A DNA stretch of 64,000 nt, taken from contig MENQ01000001.1 in assembly GCA_001768325.1 (NCBI GenBank), positions 62,001 to 126,000 on the forward strand, given 5' to 3'. Below, in pieces: positions 8,934 through 18,100 of the stretch. The number at the start of each line of letters is the position of its first letter. Within the stretch, counting starts at the first letter, position 1. Origin of the DNA: Bacteroidetes bacterium GWC2_46_850 (GTDB lineage: Bacteria; Bacteroidota; Bacteroidia; Bacteroidales; Dysgonomonadaceae). The position numbers and the translations under genes are program-made. Under the pieces are notes generated by a model that was not told the DNA's origin, did not search any database, and saw only the letters and a program-made list of their open reading frames with translations.

Positions 8934-9751
8934 ATCACAAAGTCAAAAGGTCCGTTAAATTCCTTGCCTGCCCTGATCCTTACATCCACGGGGTTGGTCA
9001 CCAGCGAGTAGGGAATCACACTCCGTGTAAGCCATGCACCCCCGCCAATGGTGGAGTCGTGCCCGATGATAGTCGTTCCGCCCAGGATGGTGGCATTGGC
9101 ATAGATGACCACATTGTCTTCAACGGTAGGGTGACGCTTCACATTCGACAGTTTCTTCTCTACATAAAGCGCTCCCAGCGTCACTCCCTGGTAGATTTTT
9201 ACGTTATCGCCAATTTCTGCCGTCTCGCCAATCACGATACCCGTTCCGTGATCCATGAACAGGTTCTTGCCTACTTTGGCCGCCGGATGGATATCGATGC
9301 CTACCTTCGAATGGGCATATTCCGAAAAAAGGCGCGAGATGAGCGGCAGACCGAGCAGGTAAAGTTCGTGGGCAATGCGATGTACACAGAGTGCAAAAAA
9401 ACCGGGATAGGTGATAATCACCTCTTCCAGTGTCTTGGCGGCAGGATCAAACCGCAGGTAGCAAGCCGCATCCTTGTATAATCGTTGTTGCAGTGACGGT
9501 AGTTTCTGAAAGAAAGCTTCCGTTTTTTTGTCTGCTGCCTCCCTGTCGTGTATGCTGGCTATGTTCGCATGAAGTTTCTCCGCTGCTTCCCGCAGCTCCA
9601 CTTGCACCTCCCGGGAGTCGGGGCAGTTGCAAATGGGAAACATGAGCGAGACCAGTGTCTCGATGACTTTCTCCAATTCGCACTTATCGATGGGTATATC
9701 AATGGACTGGGGACGAAATTGCTCAATCAGTTTATAGGTATTCTCTGTCAT
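8930..9751 (-). CDS. cysE: Serine O-acetyltransferase (EpsC-type CysE)
   Basis: A 273-residue enzyme that acetylates L-serine with acetyl-CoA in the first step of cysteine synthesis. The C-terminal half is a left-handed beta-helix of hexapeptide repeats with the diagnostic DHGTGIVIGETAEIGDNV; D167 and H168 are the expected catalytic pair. The longer helical N-terminus is typical of the EpsC branch. It lies 23 bases downstream of the DUF4954 gene on the same strand, and a promoter-like pair overlaps the end of that gene, so it may be made both with it and alone. Its stop codon overlaps that of mfd (8930-8933). The last residues (FDFVI) have no obvious inhibitory cysteine synthase-binding tail beyond the terminal isoleucine. 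Confidence 0.95.
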   Translation of the reverse strand: MTENTYKLIEQFRPQSIDIPIDKCELEKVIETLVSLMFPICNCPDSREVQVELREAAEKLHANIASIHDREAADKKTEAFFQKLPSLQQRLYKDAACYLRFDPAAKTLEEVIITYPGFFALCVHRIAHELYLLGLPLISRLFSEYAHSKVGIDIHPAAKVGKNLFMDHGTGIVIGETAEIGDNVKIYQGVTLGALYVEKKLSNVKRHPTVEDNVVIYANATILGGTTIIGHDSTIGGGAWLTRSVIPYSLVTNPVDVRIRAGKEFNGPFDFVI

Positions 9752-9774
9752 AATGTAAATCTAATAAATCCCGT

Positions 9775-11766
9775 TCACAAAGTTAAGGGTAAAAGGCGAG
9801 AAATCAACTCATCACCCAGAACCTTCTTCACTTCTATGTGTTTGAGGGTGGCTATTACGAACGGATTCTTTTCGAAAGCACCCCGCACATATTCAAAATC
9901 CATTGCCCGATCCTGAATGTTGCCGTCGGCGCCAAAGCCTGTTTTGAAAGAGAGGGAAAATTCCTTTTTGGCATCACAATAGATCATCTCGTCGAGACTC
10001 ACTACGCTCTCTTTCCATTTTTCCACAATCCCGATCACATCTGCTGCAGTGATCTCGTCTGCTTCAAGCTGATAAAACGATTGAATCTTATCCCATGCCC
10101 AGGTCCATTCATTCTCGTAATAATCCTGATGCAACCGCTGGAAGATGTGATTGATCTCCTTCAGTTTTGTCAGTTCGCCCGACTCAATTTTGTTCAGCAG
10201 ATCGTCGATCTCCGTTTTGGGTGCAATCAAGCCCGAGATATCGACCCATTCTCCCAGTCCCGGCCTGTCTCCCGGTTCAAGTTGTTTCCTGATCTCTTCG
10301 TTGTTTCCAAAACGGATGCCTTCCAGCCTTTTAATGATGGAGTTTCCCAGAAACTTGTGGATGATGATTTCATAAAGGTGAAGACCTTTACGCAGGGCAG
10401 AATTAGTGATGATACAACTCTGATATGTATATAATTCAGAGGTTTCCCCTGCTGTAGCCTGAAGGTTCTTCAGTATCTCCATGCCGGCAAACACCTTCTG
10501 AATGGTATAGGGACTGAGCAGATTGAAATTGATGCAATCAAGCCGGTTCGGATCTTTGCGTCGATCCCGTTCCGGCCACTTCTTGGCGTCACGGATGGTA
10601 CCCACGCTGCGCAGATTGACTCCCGGGGCGATGTAGGTGCCGTTATCCTTCTCGATAAGATATGAAAAGGGAAGATTGGATGTGTCGGCATGTTGTGAGT
10701 GACGTCCCAGAATAAGCGAGAAAGCACCCACCTTGGCCGGCCACAGCACGTAAGAATTACTGGTCGTTTTGGCACCCCGCTCAATGATACCCTGATGGAT
10801 GGGCCCGAGCTTATACATATGATTACTCTGGTTGGATCCTGAACCGGCATTCATGAAGGAGAACATGCCGGCAATAAGCAGGGTGGATTTATGATGCGTT
10901 ACCGTGTAAGGACCGGCAAAGAGGGCACATGCCTCCCCGTTCTCACCCTGACAGTTGCTGAAAAAGAGAGAGTCGGAGGCAGAATAACCATGATCGATGT
11001 GGCAGGCCTGACCCACGAAACAGCGGGTAATGAAAGAGCCGCCGTCGATTGTGGATCCGGAGGAGACAATGAAATCTTCGGCAATTACATTGCGACCGAT
11101 ATAGACAGGATCGTGCACATTGCTGTTGATGCTTCCGTTTTTCAGTTTCATGGCACCGGTGATTTTGCAATGCTCACCGATGCGCACATTCTTGATGTAT
11201 CCCACGTTCACGATCTTGCAGTGTGAGCCTATGGTACCCCTGTCGGATGCATGCTTGTCACAGTAAAAGTCGATGATCGCCTTCATGCGCTCAATCAGTA
11301 CCGGCCGGTGACGGTAGAGGGAGTAGATGTAGGCAAAGTGTGCCGACAGCTTGTCGTTGATATGCACCTCACGCCCGCCGGTTTCGTTCAGTACATTTAC
11401 CTGCACCCCGTTGCCAAAAGTGGTCATGCCGTCGACCAGGATCACATCCACATTCTGGATGAAACAATGATCGCCAATCCTGTAGTTGGCAATATAGTTT
11501 TGTACATTTTCAATGACAACATTGTCTCCGATATCGCAATTGTGAATGACGGCATTGTTTATCCCGGTATGTTTTTGCAGACCGCCGGCAAGCTCAAACC
11601 AATTTTCAAAAATGCCAAGACTGACCTTTCCCGAGAACTGTGTATTTTTTACATAACTGGGGTCGAATCCATCTTTTACCGTCACCTGTCCCCAGTCGAG
11701 ACAGCTGCATCCCTGCTTTTCAAGTTGCTCTATCTCTCTTTGTGTTAAATTCCTCTGTTGATGCAT
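9775..11766 (-). CDS. DUF4954 protein with long hexapeptide beta-helix
   Basis: A 663-residue cytoplasmic protein with no signal peptide. From about residue 45 to 430 it is rich in hexapeptide-repeat turns of the [LIV]-G-x-x-x-x type (HNCDIGDNVVIENV, NYRIGDHCFIQNV, NVRIGEHCKITGAMKL), implying an unusually long left-handed beta-helix of the kind seen in acyl- and nucleotidyl-transferases. The C-terminal 200 residues are helical. I place it in DUF4954, a Bacteroidota family of unknown function. It is 23 bases upstream of cysE, another hexapeptide acetyltransferase. A transferase role is an inference from fold only, and no catalytic residue can be named. I see no clear promoter before it. Confidence 0.8.
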   Translation of the reverse strand: MHQQRNLTQREIEQLEKQGCSCLDWGQVTVKDGFDPSYVKNTQFSGKVSLGIFENWFELAGGLQKHTGINNAVIHNCDIGDNVVIENVQNYIANYRIGDHCFIQNVDVILVDGMTTFGNGVQVNVLNETGGREVHINDKLSAHFAYIYSLYRHRPVLIERMKAIIDFYCDKHASDRGTIGSHCKIVNVGYIKNVRIGEHCKITGAMKLKNGSINSNVHDPVYIGRNVIAEDFIVSSGSTIDGGSFITRCFVGQACHIDHGYSASDSLFFSNCQGENGEACALFAGPYTVTHHKSTLLIAGMFSFMNAGSGSNQSNHMYKLGPIHQGIIERGAKTTSNSYVLWPAKVGAFSLILGRHSQHADTSNLPFSYLIEKDNGTYIAPGVNLRSVGTIRDAKKWPERDRRKDPNRLDCINFNLLSPYTIQKVFAGMEILKNLQATAGETSELYTYQSCIITNSALRKGLHLYEIIIHKFLGNSIIKRLEGIRFGNNEEIRKQLEPGDRPGLGEWVDISGLIAPKTEIDDLLNKIESGELTKLKEINHIFQRLHQDYYENEWTWAWDKIQSFYQLEADEITAADVIGIVEKWKESVVSLDEMIYCDAKKEFSLSFKTGFGADGNIQDRAMDFEYVRGAFEKNPFVIATLKHIEVKKVLGDELISRLLPLTL
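9778..9807 (-). promoter_or_regulatory. Promoter-like pair ahead of cysE
   Basis: On the minus strand TTG (9807-9805), 19 bases, then TAACTTTG (9785-9778). It lies within the last codons of the DUF4954 gene and about 27 bases before the cysE ATG. Confidence 0.45.
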
Positions 11767-11840
11767 ACGCGATAATTTTTATTTAATCCTTCCCACTCCC
11801 GCAGCTATTTGCGTCTTTGCGGAAGCGTTACGCTAAGAAA

Positions 11841-11868
11841 AGAGAGGTTTCCGGAAGGAAACCTCTCT
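11841..11868 (-). terminator. Intrinsic terminator of recA
   Basis: A perfect 12-bp stem (11841-11852 with 11857-11868) with a four-base loop, followed on the minus strand by TTTTCTT. It lies directly after the recA stop codon and ends the purL-to-recA gene run. Confidence 0.9.
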
Positions 11869-11874
11869 GTAACA

Positions 11875-12891
11875 TTATTTCTGTTCTTTGAGAGCAGCAT
11901 AAATAAGTCCTTCCAGCTCTTCGGCCAATTCGGGGTTGTCCCTGACCGCAATCTTGGCAGCATCACGACCTTGTCCAAGTCTGGTATCGTTATAACTGTA
12001 CCATGATCCGCTTTTCTTGATGATGTTCAACTCGGATCCCATGTCGATGATCTCTCCAGTACGGGAGATGCCCTCCCCGTACATGATGTCGAACTCGGCC
12101 TTGCGGAATGGCGGAGCAACTTTATTTTTGACAACCCGCACGCGCGTGGGCTTCCCGATTTGCTCTTCTCCCTCTTTGATGGGAGAACCGTTGCCCCGGA
12201 TGTCGAGGCGTACGGAGGCGTAAAACTTCAATGCATTTCCACCCGTGGTAGTCTCCGGATTGCCAAACATGATGCCGATCTTCTCGCGCAGCTGGTTGAT
12301 AAAGATACAGGTCGTGTTGGTCTTGCTGATGGCGGAAGTGAGTTTTCTGAGCGCCTGAGACATCAGACGGGCTTGCAGCCCCACGTTGGAATCACCCATA
12401 TCGCCCTCAATCTCTTTCTTGGGGGTGAGGGCTGCCACCGAGTCAATGACAATGATATCGACAGCCGATGAACGGATCAGCTGCTCCGCAATCTCTAATG
12501 CTTCCTCGCCGTTGCTGGGTTGTGAGATCAACAGCTCATCGGTGTTGACACCCAGCTTGTCAGCATAAAAACGGTCAAAAGCATGCTCTGCATCAATAAA
12601 TGCAGCAACGCCTCCTGCTTTCTGTGCTTCCGCAATGGCATGAATGGCGAGCGTGGTTTTACCCGACGACTCAGGGCCGTAGATCTCAATGACACGTCCG
12701 CGGGGATAGCCACCCACGCCCAGTGCTACATTCAGTCCAAGTGAGCCGGATGAGATGACCGGTATTTCTTCTACCTTTTCATCTCCCATTTTCATGATGG
12801 ATCCTTTTCCGTATGTCTTTTCAATCTTGTCCATCGCTGCCCGCAGCGCCTTTAATTTTTCACTGTTCTTGTTCTCTTTTTCTTCTTCCAT
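11875..12891 (-). CDS. recA: Recombinase RecA
   Basis: A 338-residue ATP-dependent DNA strand-exchange protein, also the SOS co-protease where LexA exists. Walker A is GPESSGKT (residues 72-79) and the Walker B region is [12 protein letters not shown]. Loop L1 ([20 protein letters not shown]) and L2 ([20 protein letters not shown]) are intact. The acidic/lysine-rich N-terminus and short C-terminus are normal for Bacteroidota. It follows bcp by 78 bases and probably shares its promoter. I see no obvious SOS box, so damage regulation is not evident. It ends in a strong terminator. Confidence 0.99.
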   Translation of the reverse strand: MEEEKENKNSEKLKALRAAMDKIEKTYGKGSIMKMGDEKVEEIPVISSGSLGLNVALGVGGYPRGRVIEIYGPESSGKTTLAIHAIAEAQKAGGVAAFIDAEHAFDRFYADKLGVNTDELLISQPSNGEEALEIAEQLIRSSAVDIIVIDSVAALTPKKEIEGDMGDSNVGLQARLMSQALRKLTSAISKTNTTCIFINQLREKIGIMFGNPETTTGGNALKFYASVRLDIRGNGSPIKEGEEQIGKPTRVRVVKNKVAPPFRKAEFDIMYGEGISRTGEIIDMGSELNIIKKSGSWYSYNDTRLGQGRDAAKIAVRDNPELAEELEGLIYAALKEQK

Positions 12892-12969
12892 GATGTACAG
12901 TTTCTTCCTTTTTTTCTTTTTGTCGTTTCACACATAATCTTTTCCCTGAAAATCATCTTCAGGAAATCA

Positions 12970-13431
12970 TCATTGAATCCCCAAAATCTGTTCGGCATGG
13001 TTTCCGGTATCCACTCCCTTTCCTTTGATGATGTGGCTGATGATGCCCTGTTCATCAACCAGAAAAGTGGTACGCACAGTTCCCATGAATTTTTTGCCCA
13101 TCATCGACTTTTCCTGCCATACGCCGAAGGCTTCTACCATTTTTTTGTCGGTATCAGCAATCAACGGAAAGGGTAGTTTGTATTTGTCGATGAACTTCTG
13201 ATGCGATTTTGCACTATCGACACTCACACCCAAAATCGCGTATCCCCCCTCCATGAGATCAGTGTATCCATCGCGCAGGCTGCATGCCTGAGCGGTACAA
13301 CCCGGTGTGTGATCCCTGGGGTAGAAATAGAGAGCCAGCTTTTTGCCTGTATAACTGCTTGCTTTTACCGGGTGTCCGTTTTGATCGGTTCCCAGGTCTT
13401 CGGGTATTTTATCGCCAATTTGTAGTGCCAT
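12970..13431 (-). CDS. bcp: Thiol peroxidase of the Bcp/PrxQ type
   Basis: A 153-residue peroxiredoxin that reduces hydrogen peroxide and organic peroxides, with thioredoxin as the usual electron donor. FYPRDHTPGCTAQACSLRD carries the peroxidatic Cys45 and the resolving Cys50, the same spacing as Escherichia coli Bcp. There is no signal peptide, so it is cytoplasmic. A TATCTTTG box 30 bases upstream suggests it leads a bcp-recA transcript, although it also follows dprA on the same strand at a distance of 115 bases. Confidence 0.96.
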   Translation of the reverse strand: MALQIGDKIPEDLGTDQNGHPVKASSYTGKKLALYFYPRDHTPGCTAQACSLRDGYTDLMEGGYAILGVSVDSAKSHQKFIDKYKLPFPLIADTDKKMVEAFGVWQEKSMMGKKFMGTVRTTFLVDEQGIISHIIKGKGVDTGNHAEQILGIQ

Positions 13432-13460
13432 TGATTTTTATCTGTTGAAAATTCATGTCT

Positions 13461-13468
13461 CAAAGATA
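13461..13468 (-). promoter_or_regulatory. -7 box for bcp-recA
   Basis: TATCTTTG on the minus strand, about 30 bases before the bcp ATG. The -33 element is not clear. Confidence 0.45.
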
Positions 13469-13546
13469 GTAAAAAACCAAAAATTTCGATGCAGTTCGAG
13501 GAAAAAGTACCGTTTCCTTAAAAAAGAGATTGCGCGGTTGAAACAA

Positions 13547-14653
13547 TTATACTGTTTTGAACATACCTCCGGGAAGAGAGGTCACTACATTTTTCATCTC
13601 CAGTTCCAGCAATGTCATAAACAGTTCGGTCACCGGCAAATTGAGTGCAATGGCAAGGGTATTAACCTGCATGGCTCCGGAGTGGAGGAGCACCTGGTAA
13701 ACCTTTTCTTCACTTTCCGACAATTCCACAAAAAGATCCCGCTGTTTTGGAGCCTCCTTTTTCCTGTCCTCCATCCATCCCATGTGTTTTAGCAGATCGT
13801 CCACATCCTGCAGAAGCAGCGCCTTGTTGTCTGATATCAGCCGGTTACAACCCGAGGACATCTTGTCGTGAATACGTCCCGGTAGGGCAAAGACTTCCCG
13901 AAAGTAGGAGTTGGCTATGTCGGCAGTGGTAAGCGATCCTCCTTTCTCGCCCGACTCAACAACAATCACCGCGTCTGACATGCCTGCTACAATGCGGTTT
14001 CGTCTCACAAAGTTGTGCCGGTCGGGGTTGGTACCACTGGGAAACTCGGTGAGCAGTGCCCCTTGCTGCAGCATCTCAATGGCTGTCTGCCGGTGCATGG
14101 ACGGATATATTCTGTCCAGACCATGGCCCAGCACGCCGACTGTAGACAATCCGTTCTGAAGGGCAGCACGGTGCGCATGAACGTCGATCCCGTAGGCCAG
14201 GCCACTTACAATTTGTATTCCTGGTAACTGTGCGGCAAGATCCCGGACAAATGTGCGGCAGAACTCCTGCCCGTACCGGGTTTCGTTGCGTGTGCCGACG
14301 ATGGCGATCACCTTTTCCCGGTTAAAGTCGACCCTTCCCCTGGCGTACAGCAATATTGGCGCATCTATACACGGCGTAAGTCGTTGTGGATAATCCTCGT
14401 CTGTGTAAAACAGGAGCCGAAGATTGTTTTTCATTACAAATTCCAGCTCTTTCTCCGCCAGTCGCAGCACTTCCGGATCGCGGATCTCCTGTATCAGCCG
14501 CCTGGTAATCCGTGGTATGGATTCCAGTGTACGTGCATCTTCCTTGAAAATAGCTTCTTCATCGCCTACGACCTCCATCAGGTTACGGGCGTGCATCACT
14601 CCCACACCTTTTATCTGCGTGAGGGCGATTCGGTATAAAGATTTGTCGGGCAT
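13547..14653 (-). CDS. dprA: DNA processing protein DprA
   Basis: A 368-residue single-strand DNA-binding protein that loads RecA onto incoming DNA during natural transformation. It has an N-terminal helix-hairpin-helix-like region (residues about 1-75), a Rossmann core with the signature VIAIVGTRNETRYGQ, SGLAYGIDVHAHRAAL and VLGHGLDRIYP, and a C-terminal winged-helix (about 300-368). The full domain set is present. It sits in the same transcription direction as recA, with only bcp between them, so the RecA loader and RecA are near neighbours. The gap to the upstream thioesterase holds a 21-bp tandem repeat. Confidence 0.96.
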   Translation of the reverse strand: MPDKSLYRIALTQIKGVGVMHARNLMEVVGDEEAIFKEDARTLESIPRITRRLIQEIRDPEVLRLAEKELEFVMKNNLRLLFYTDEDYPQRLTPCIDAPILLYARGRVDFNREKVIAIVGTRNETRYGQEFCRTFVRDLAAQLPGIQIVSGLAYGIDVHAHRAALQNGLSTVGVLGHGLDRIYPSMHRQTAIEMLQQGALLTEFPSGTNPDRHNFVRRNRIVAGMSDAVIVVESGEKGGSLTTADIANSYFREVFALPGRIHDKMSSGCNRLISDNKALLLQDVDDLLKHMGWMEDRKKEAPKQRDLFVELSESEEKVYQVLLHSGAMQVNTLAIALNLPVTELFMTLLELEMKNVVTSLPGGMFKTV

Positions 14654-14661
14654 GTTTTTTA

Positions 14662-14700
14662 GGATTCAGCTTTCAGCTTTCAGGATTCAGCTTTCAGCTT
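14662..14700. repeat. 21-bp direct repeat built from AGCTTTCAGC
   Basis: Two adjacent copies of a unit beginning GGATTCAGCTTTCAGCTTTC, at 14662-14682 and 14683-14700 (second copy cut short). It lies in the 96-base gap between the thioesterase and dprA genes and has no coding sense. Confidence 0.8.
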
Positions 14701-14749
14701 TTTTTGTAGAAACATTGTGCTTCCAGCGGTTAGCAAGGAAATACAAAGT

Positions 14750-15157
14750 TCAGCGGATGTAATCTTTGAATGCTTCGTCAAAGACATCCGGATCCGATAG
14801 TTTGCCATTCACCAGGTTTACCACTTCGATCTTTGCCTTCGCGCAGATTGTTTCATCGGGTAACCGGATTATTTCCTGGTGAAAGACATACTTTACATTC
14901 ACTCTCTCGATGCGGGTCACGGTACATTTAAACTTGTCCATCCCTATCAGGGGTACCTTGTACCGGATCTCCACCTTTGCCACCACCGCATCGATGCCCT
15001 GCGTGTGGAGTTGGTGGAAATTCAATCCCACCTTCTCCAGAAACTCATGACGCGTAACCTCGAAATAGTGCTGATAATTCGCATTGTTCACATGTCCCTG
15101 CGTGTCGCACTCATAGTCGCGCACCTTCAATGTATATTCAAAAACCGGCTCGGCCAC
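14750..15157 (-). CDS. Acyl-CoA thioesterase, hotdog fold (YbgC/4HBT type)
   Basis: A 135-residue hotdog-fold protein expected to hydrolyse acyl-CoA thioesters. The motif DYECDTQGHVNNANYQHYFE contains the conserved aspartate and N-x-x-Y of the YbgC/FadM-like 4-hydroxybenzoyl-CoA thioesterase branch. The start is a GTG at 15157 placed one base after the purL TGA stop, so translation is probably coupled to purL; I see no ATG that would leave the fold intact. The substrate is unknown. The link with purine synthesis is probably only transcriptional. Confidence 0.85.
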   Translation of the reverse strand: MAEPVFEYTLKVRDYECDTQGHVNNANYQHYFEVTRHEFLEKVGLNFHQLHTQGIDAVVAKVEIRYKVPLIGMDKFKCTVTRIERVNVKYVFHQEIIRLPDETICAKAKIEVVNLVNGKLSDPDVFDEAFKDYIR

Positions 15158-15158
15158 G

Positions 15159-18100
15159 TCAATTGCTTTTCTTGTTTTTTACCCATTCCCTCGCGTTGAC
15201 AAACGCCTCCATCCAGGGAGTCACCTCATGTTTGCGGTAGGCAAATGGGTAGTATGCATTTTGCCAGGGGAAGATGGTACGCTCCAGATGGGGCATCATG
15301 GCCAGGTGACGGCCGTTGGCCGAGCATACGGCTGCTGTGGCATAGTCAGATCCGTTGGGATTACCGGGATAAGTGTCGTATACAAATTTGGCGGAAATGT
15401 TGTAAGCCGATGCTTCTTCCGGCAACACGAAACGTCCCTCGCCGTGCGCAACCCAGATACCTGTTTTGGTACCTTCGAGCGATCCGAACAGCACCGAATT
15501 GTTCTTGGGAATCTCTACGCTGACGAAGGTCGACTCAAACTTGTGAGACAGGTTGTGCTCCATCCGGGGATGCTGATCGCCCATTTCCGGGAAAATAAGC
15601 CCCAGTTCCATCAGCAACTGGCAGCCATTGCAGATGCCCAGACTCAGTGTGTCTTCACGGTCAAAAAAGTTTTCGAGCGCCTTTTTTGCCTTTTCATTAT
15701 ATCGGAAGCCGCCCGCCCATCCCTTGGCAGAACCCAGTACATCGGAGTTGGAAAAACCACCGCAGAAGACGGCAAACTGCACATCTTCCAGTGTCTCACG
15801 GCCCGAGGTGAGGTCGGTCATGTGCACATCCTTCACATCAAAGCCGGCGAGATAAAGTGAATAGGCCATCTCACGCTCACCGTTGGTGCCTTTCTCTCGG
15901 ATGATTGCTGCGGTAAGCCCTGTCCGCTCCTTGCGGTCGGGATTCAGTCCCAGGTCCTCCATCCTGCCGGTAAAGGTGGGTCTGATGTCGAACTGAAGTG
16001 GCTGTTGTTTGTAGTTGTTGAAACGCTCAGATGCACAGGTCTCACCACTTTGTTTCCTGTCGAGCAGGTAGGAGGTTTTATACCATACGTCGCGGAGCTG
16101 GTCAATATCGAACTCCTGCCGGAATTCATCCTTGGCGATGATCAGCTTGCGCTCCTCGATGGGGCGTGCCACGATGGCAAATCCCACCCCATAATCATCG
16201 AATATTTTTTCTACCAGACGATGATGTTTTACCTGAATGAGGACGCCGGGATTTTCTGAAAAGAGAATCTTGATCAGGTCGGCATGCCGGATCTTGTCGA
16301 GGTGCGCCTCCAGTCCTCCCTGCGGGTTAGCAAAACACATTTCCAGCATGGTGGTGATCATGCCACCGGCTGAGATATCGTGTCCGGCAAGGATCAGGCC
16401 GCGGCTGGTGAGTTCCTGTATGACACCAAATGCGTTCTTGAAGTATTCGGTATCGGTCACGGTGGGAGCCTCATCTCCAATCTTGCTCATGGTCTGTGCA
16501 AAGGCAGATCCTCCCAGCTTGAAGGTATCGAATGAGAAATCGACATAATAGAGGTAGGTACCCTTGATGTAAGCCAGTACCGGCGAAACAATCCTACGGA
16601 TGTTCTTTACCTCGGCAGCTGCCGAGATGATGACTGTGCCGGGAGAGAAAACCTTGTCGTCTCCATATTTTTGTGTCATGGAGAGTGAGTCCTTTCCGGT
16701 GGGAATGTTGATGCCCAATTCACCGGCAAACTCCGAGCAGGCTTCCACCGCTTTATAAAGTCGTGCATCTTCGCCCGGGTTGCGGCAGGGCCACATCCAG
16801 TTGGCACTGAGGGAGACCCCCTGCAACCCGTGGGTGAGCGGCGCAAAAACCAGGTTTGTCAGTGCCTCGGCCACAGCCATTACCGATCCTGCAGCCGGAT
16901 CAATCATCGCTACCTGGGGTGCATGGCCCAGCGAGGTCGCCATGCCGGCATACCCTTTGTAATCGAGGGCGATGGCCCCACAGTCGCTCAGCGGCAGCTG
17001 GATCTCTCCCTGGCACTGCTGTCGTGCAATTTTTCCGGTCACCGAGCGATCCACCTTGTTGGTGAGCCAGTCCTTGCAAGCCACAGCTTCCAGCTTCAGT
17101 ACGTTTTCGATATAGGTTCCCAGTTGTTCGGGGTTGTATGCAGCTGCTTCATATGTCTCCTCCAGGGTATTGTCTTCCATGATGGTCACCGGCGGTTTTC
17201 CGAAGAAATCATCCAGTTCCATGTCGATGGGGTGGGTGCCGCCCGGCTCGCGGAAGGTGAACCGCATGTCGTCGGTGGTTTCGCCCACCACATACATGGG
17301 AGACCGTTCACGCGAAGCGATCCGTTCAATGCGTTCAATGTCCTTTTGTTCTACCAGGAGTCCCATGCGTTCCTGACTCTCGTTGCCGATGATCTCTTTA
17401 GAAGAGAGGGTTTTGTCGCCTACTGGGAGCTTGTCGATGTCAATGACTCCCCCGGTTTTTTCTACTAACTCGGAGAGGCAGTTCAGATGACCCCCGGCAC
17501 CATGGTCGTGGATTGAGACGATGGGGTTCTCTTCAGACTCAGCTAGGGAGCGGATCACATTGGCCACCCGTTTTTGCATCTCGGGGTTGGCCCGCTGCAC
17601 CGCATTCAGCTCAATGCCCGAGGAATATTCTCCCGTATTGACCGAAGATACGGCACCGCCGCCCATGCCGATGCGGTAGTTGTCACCACCCAGCACCACC
17701 ACCTTCTCGCCGCTGTGGGGATCGCCTTTTCGGGCATCGCGCTTGTTGGCATAGCCCACGCCACCGGCAAGCATGATTACCTTGTCGTAACCAAACTTCT
17801 TGTAGTTCTCGGCGTGTTCAAAGGTGAGTACCGAGCCGCAGATCAGCGGCTGGCCGAATTTGTTGCCAAAGTCGGAGGCACCGTTTGATGCCTTGATCAG
17901 AATCTGCTCCGGTGTCTGATAGAGCCATTTGCGCGGCGGAAGCGTCTGTTCCCATTCGCGGCCTTCTTCCATGCGGGGGTAGGAGGTCATGTAGATGGCC
18001 GTTCCGGCCACGGGCAACGATCCTTTGCCACCGGCAAGCCGGTCGCGGATTTCTCCGCCCGTCCCGGTGGAGGCACCGTTGAATGGTTCCACGGTGGTGG

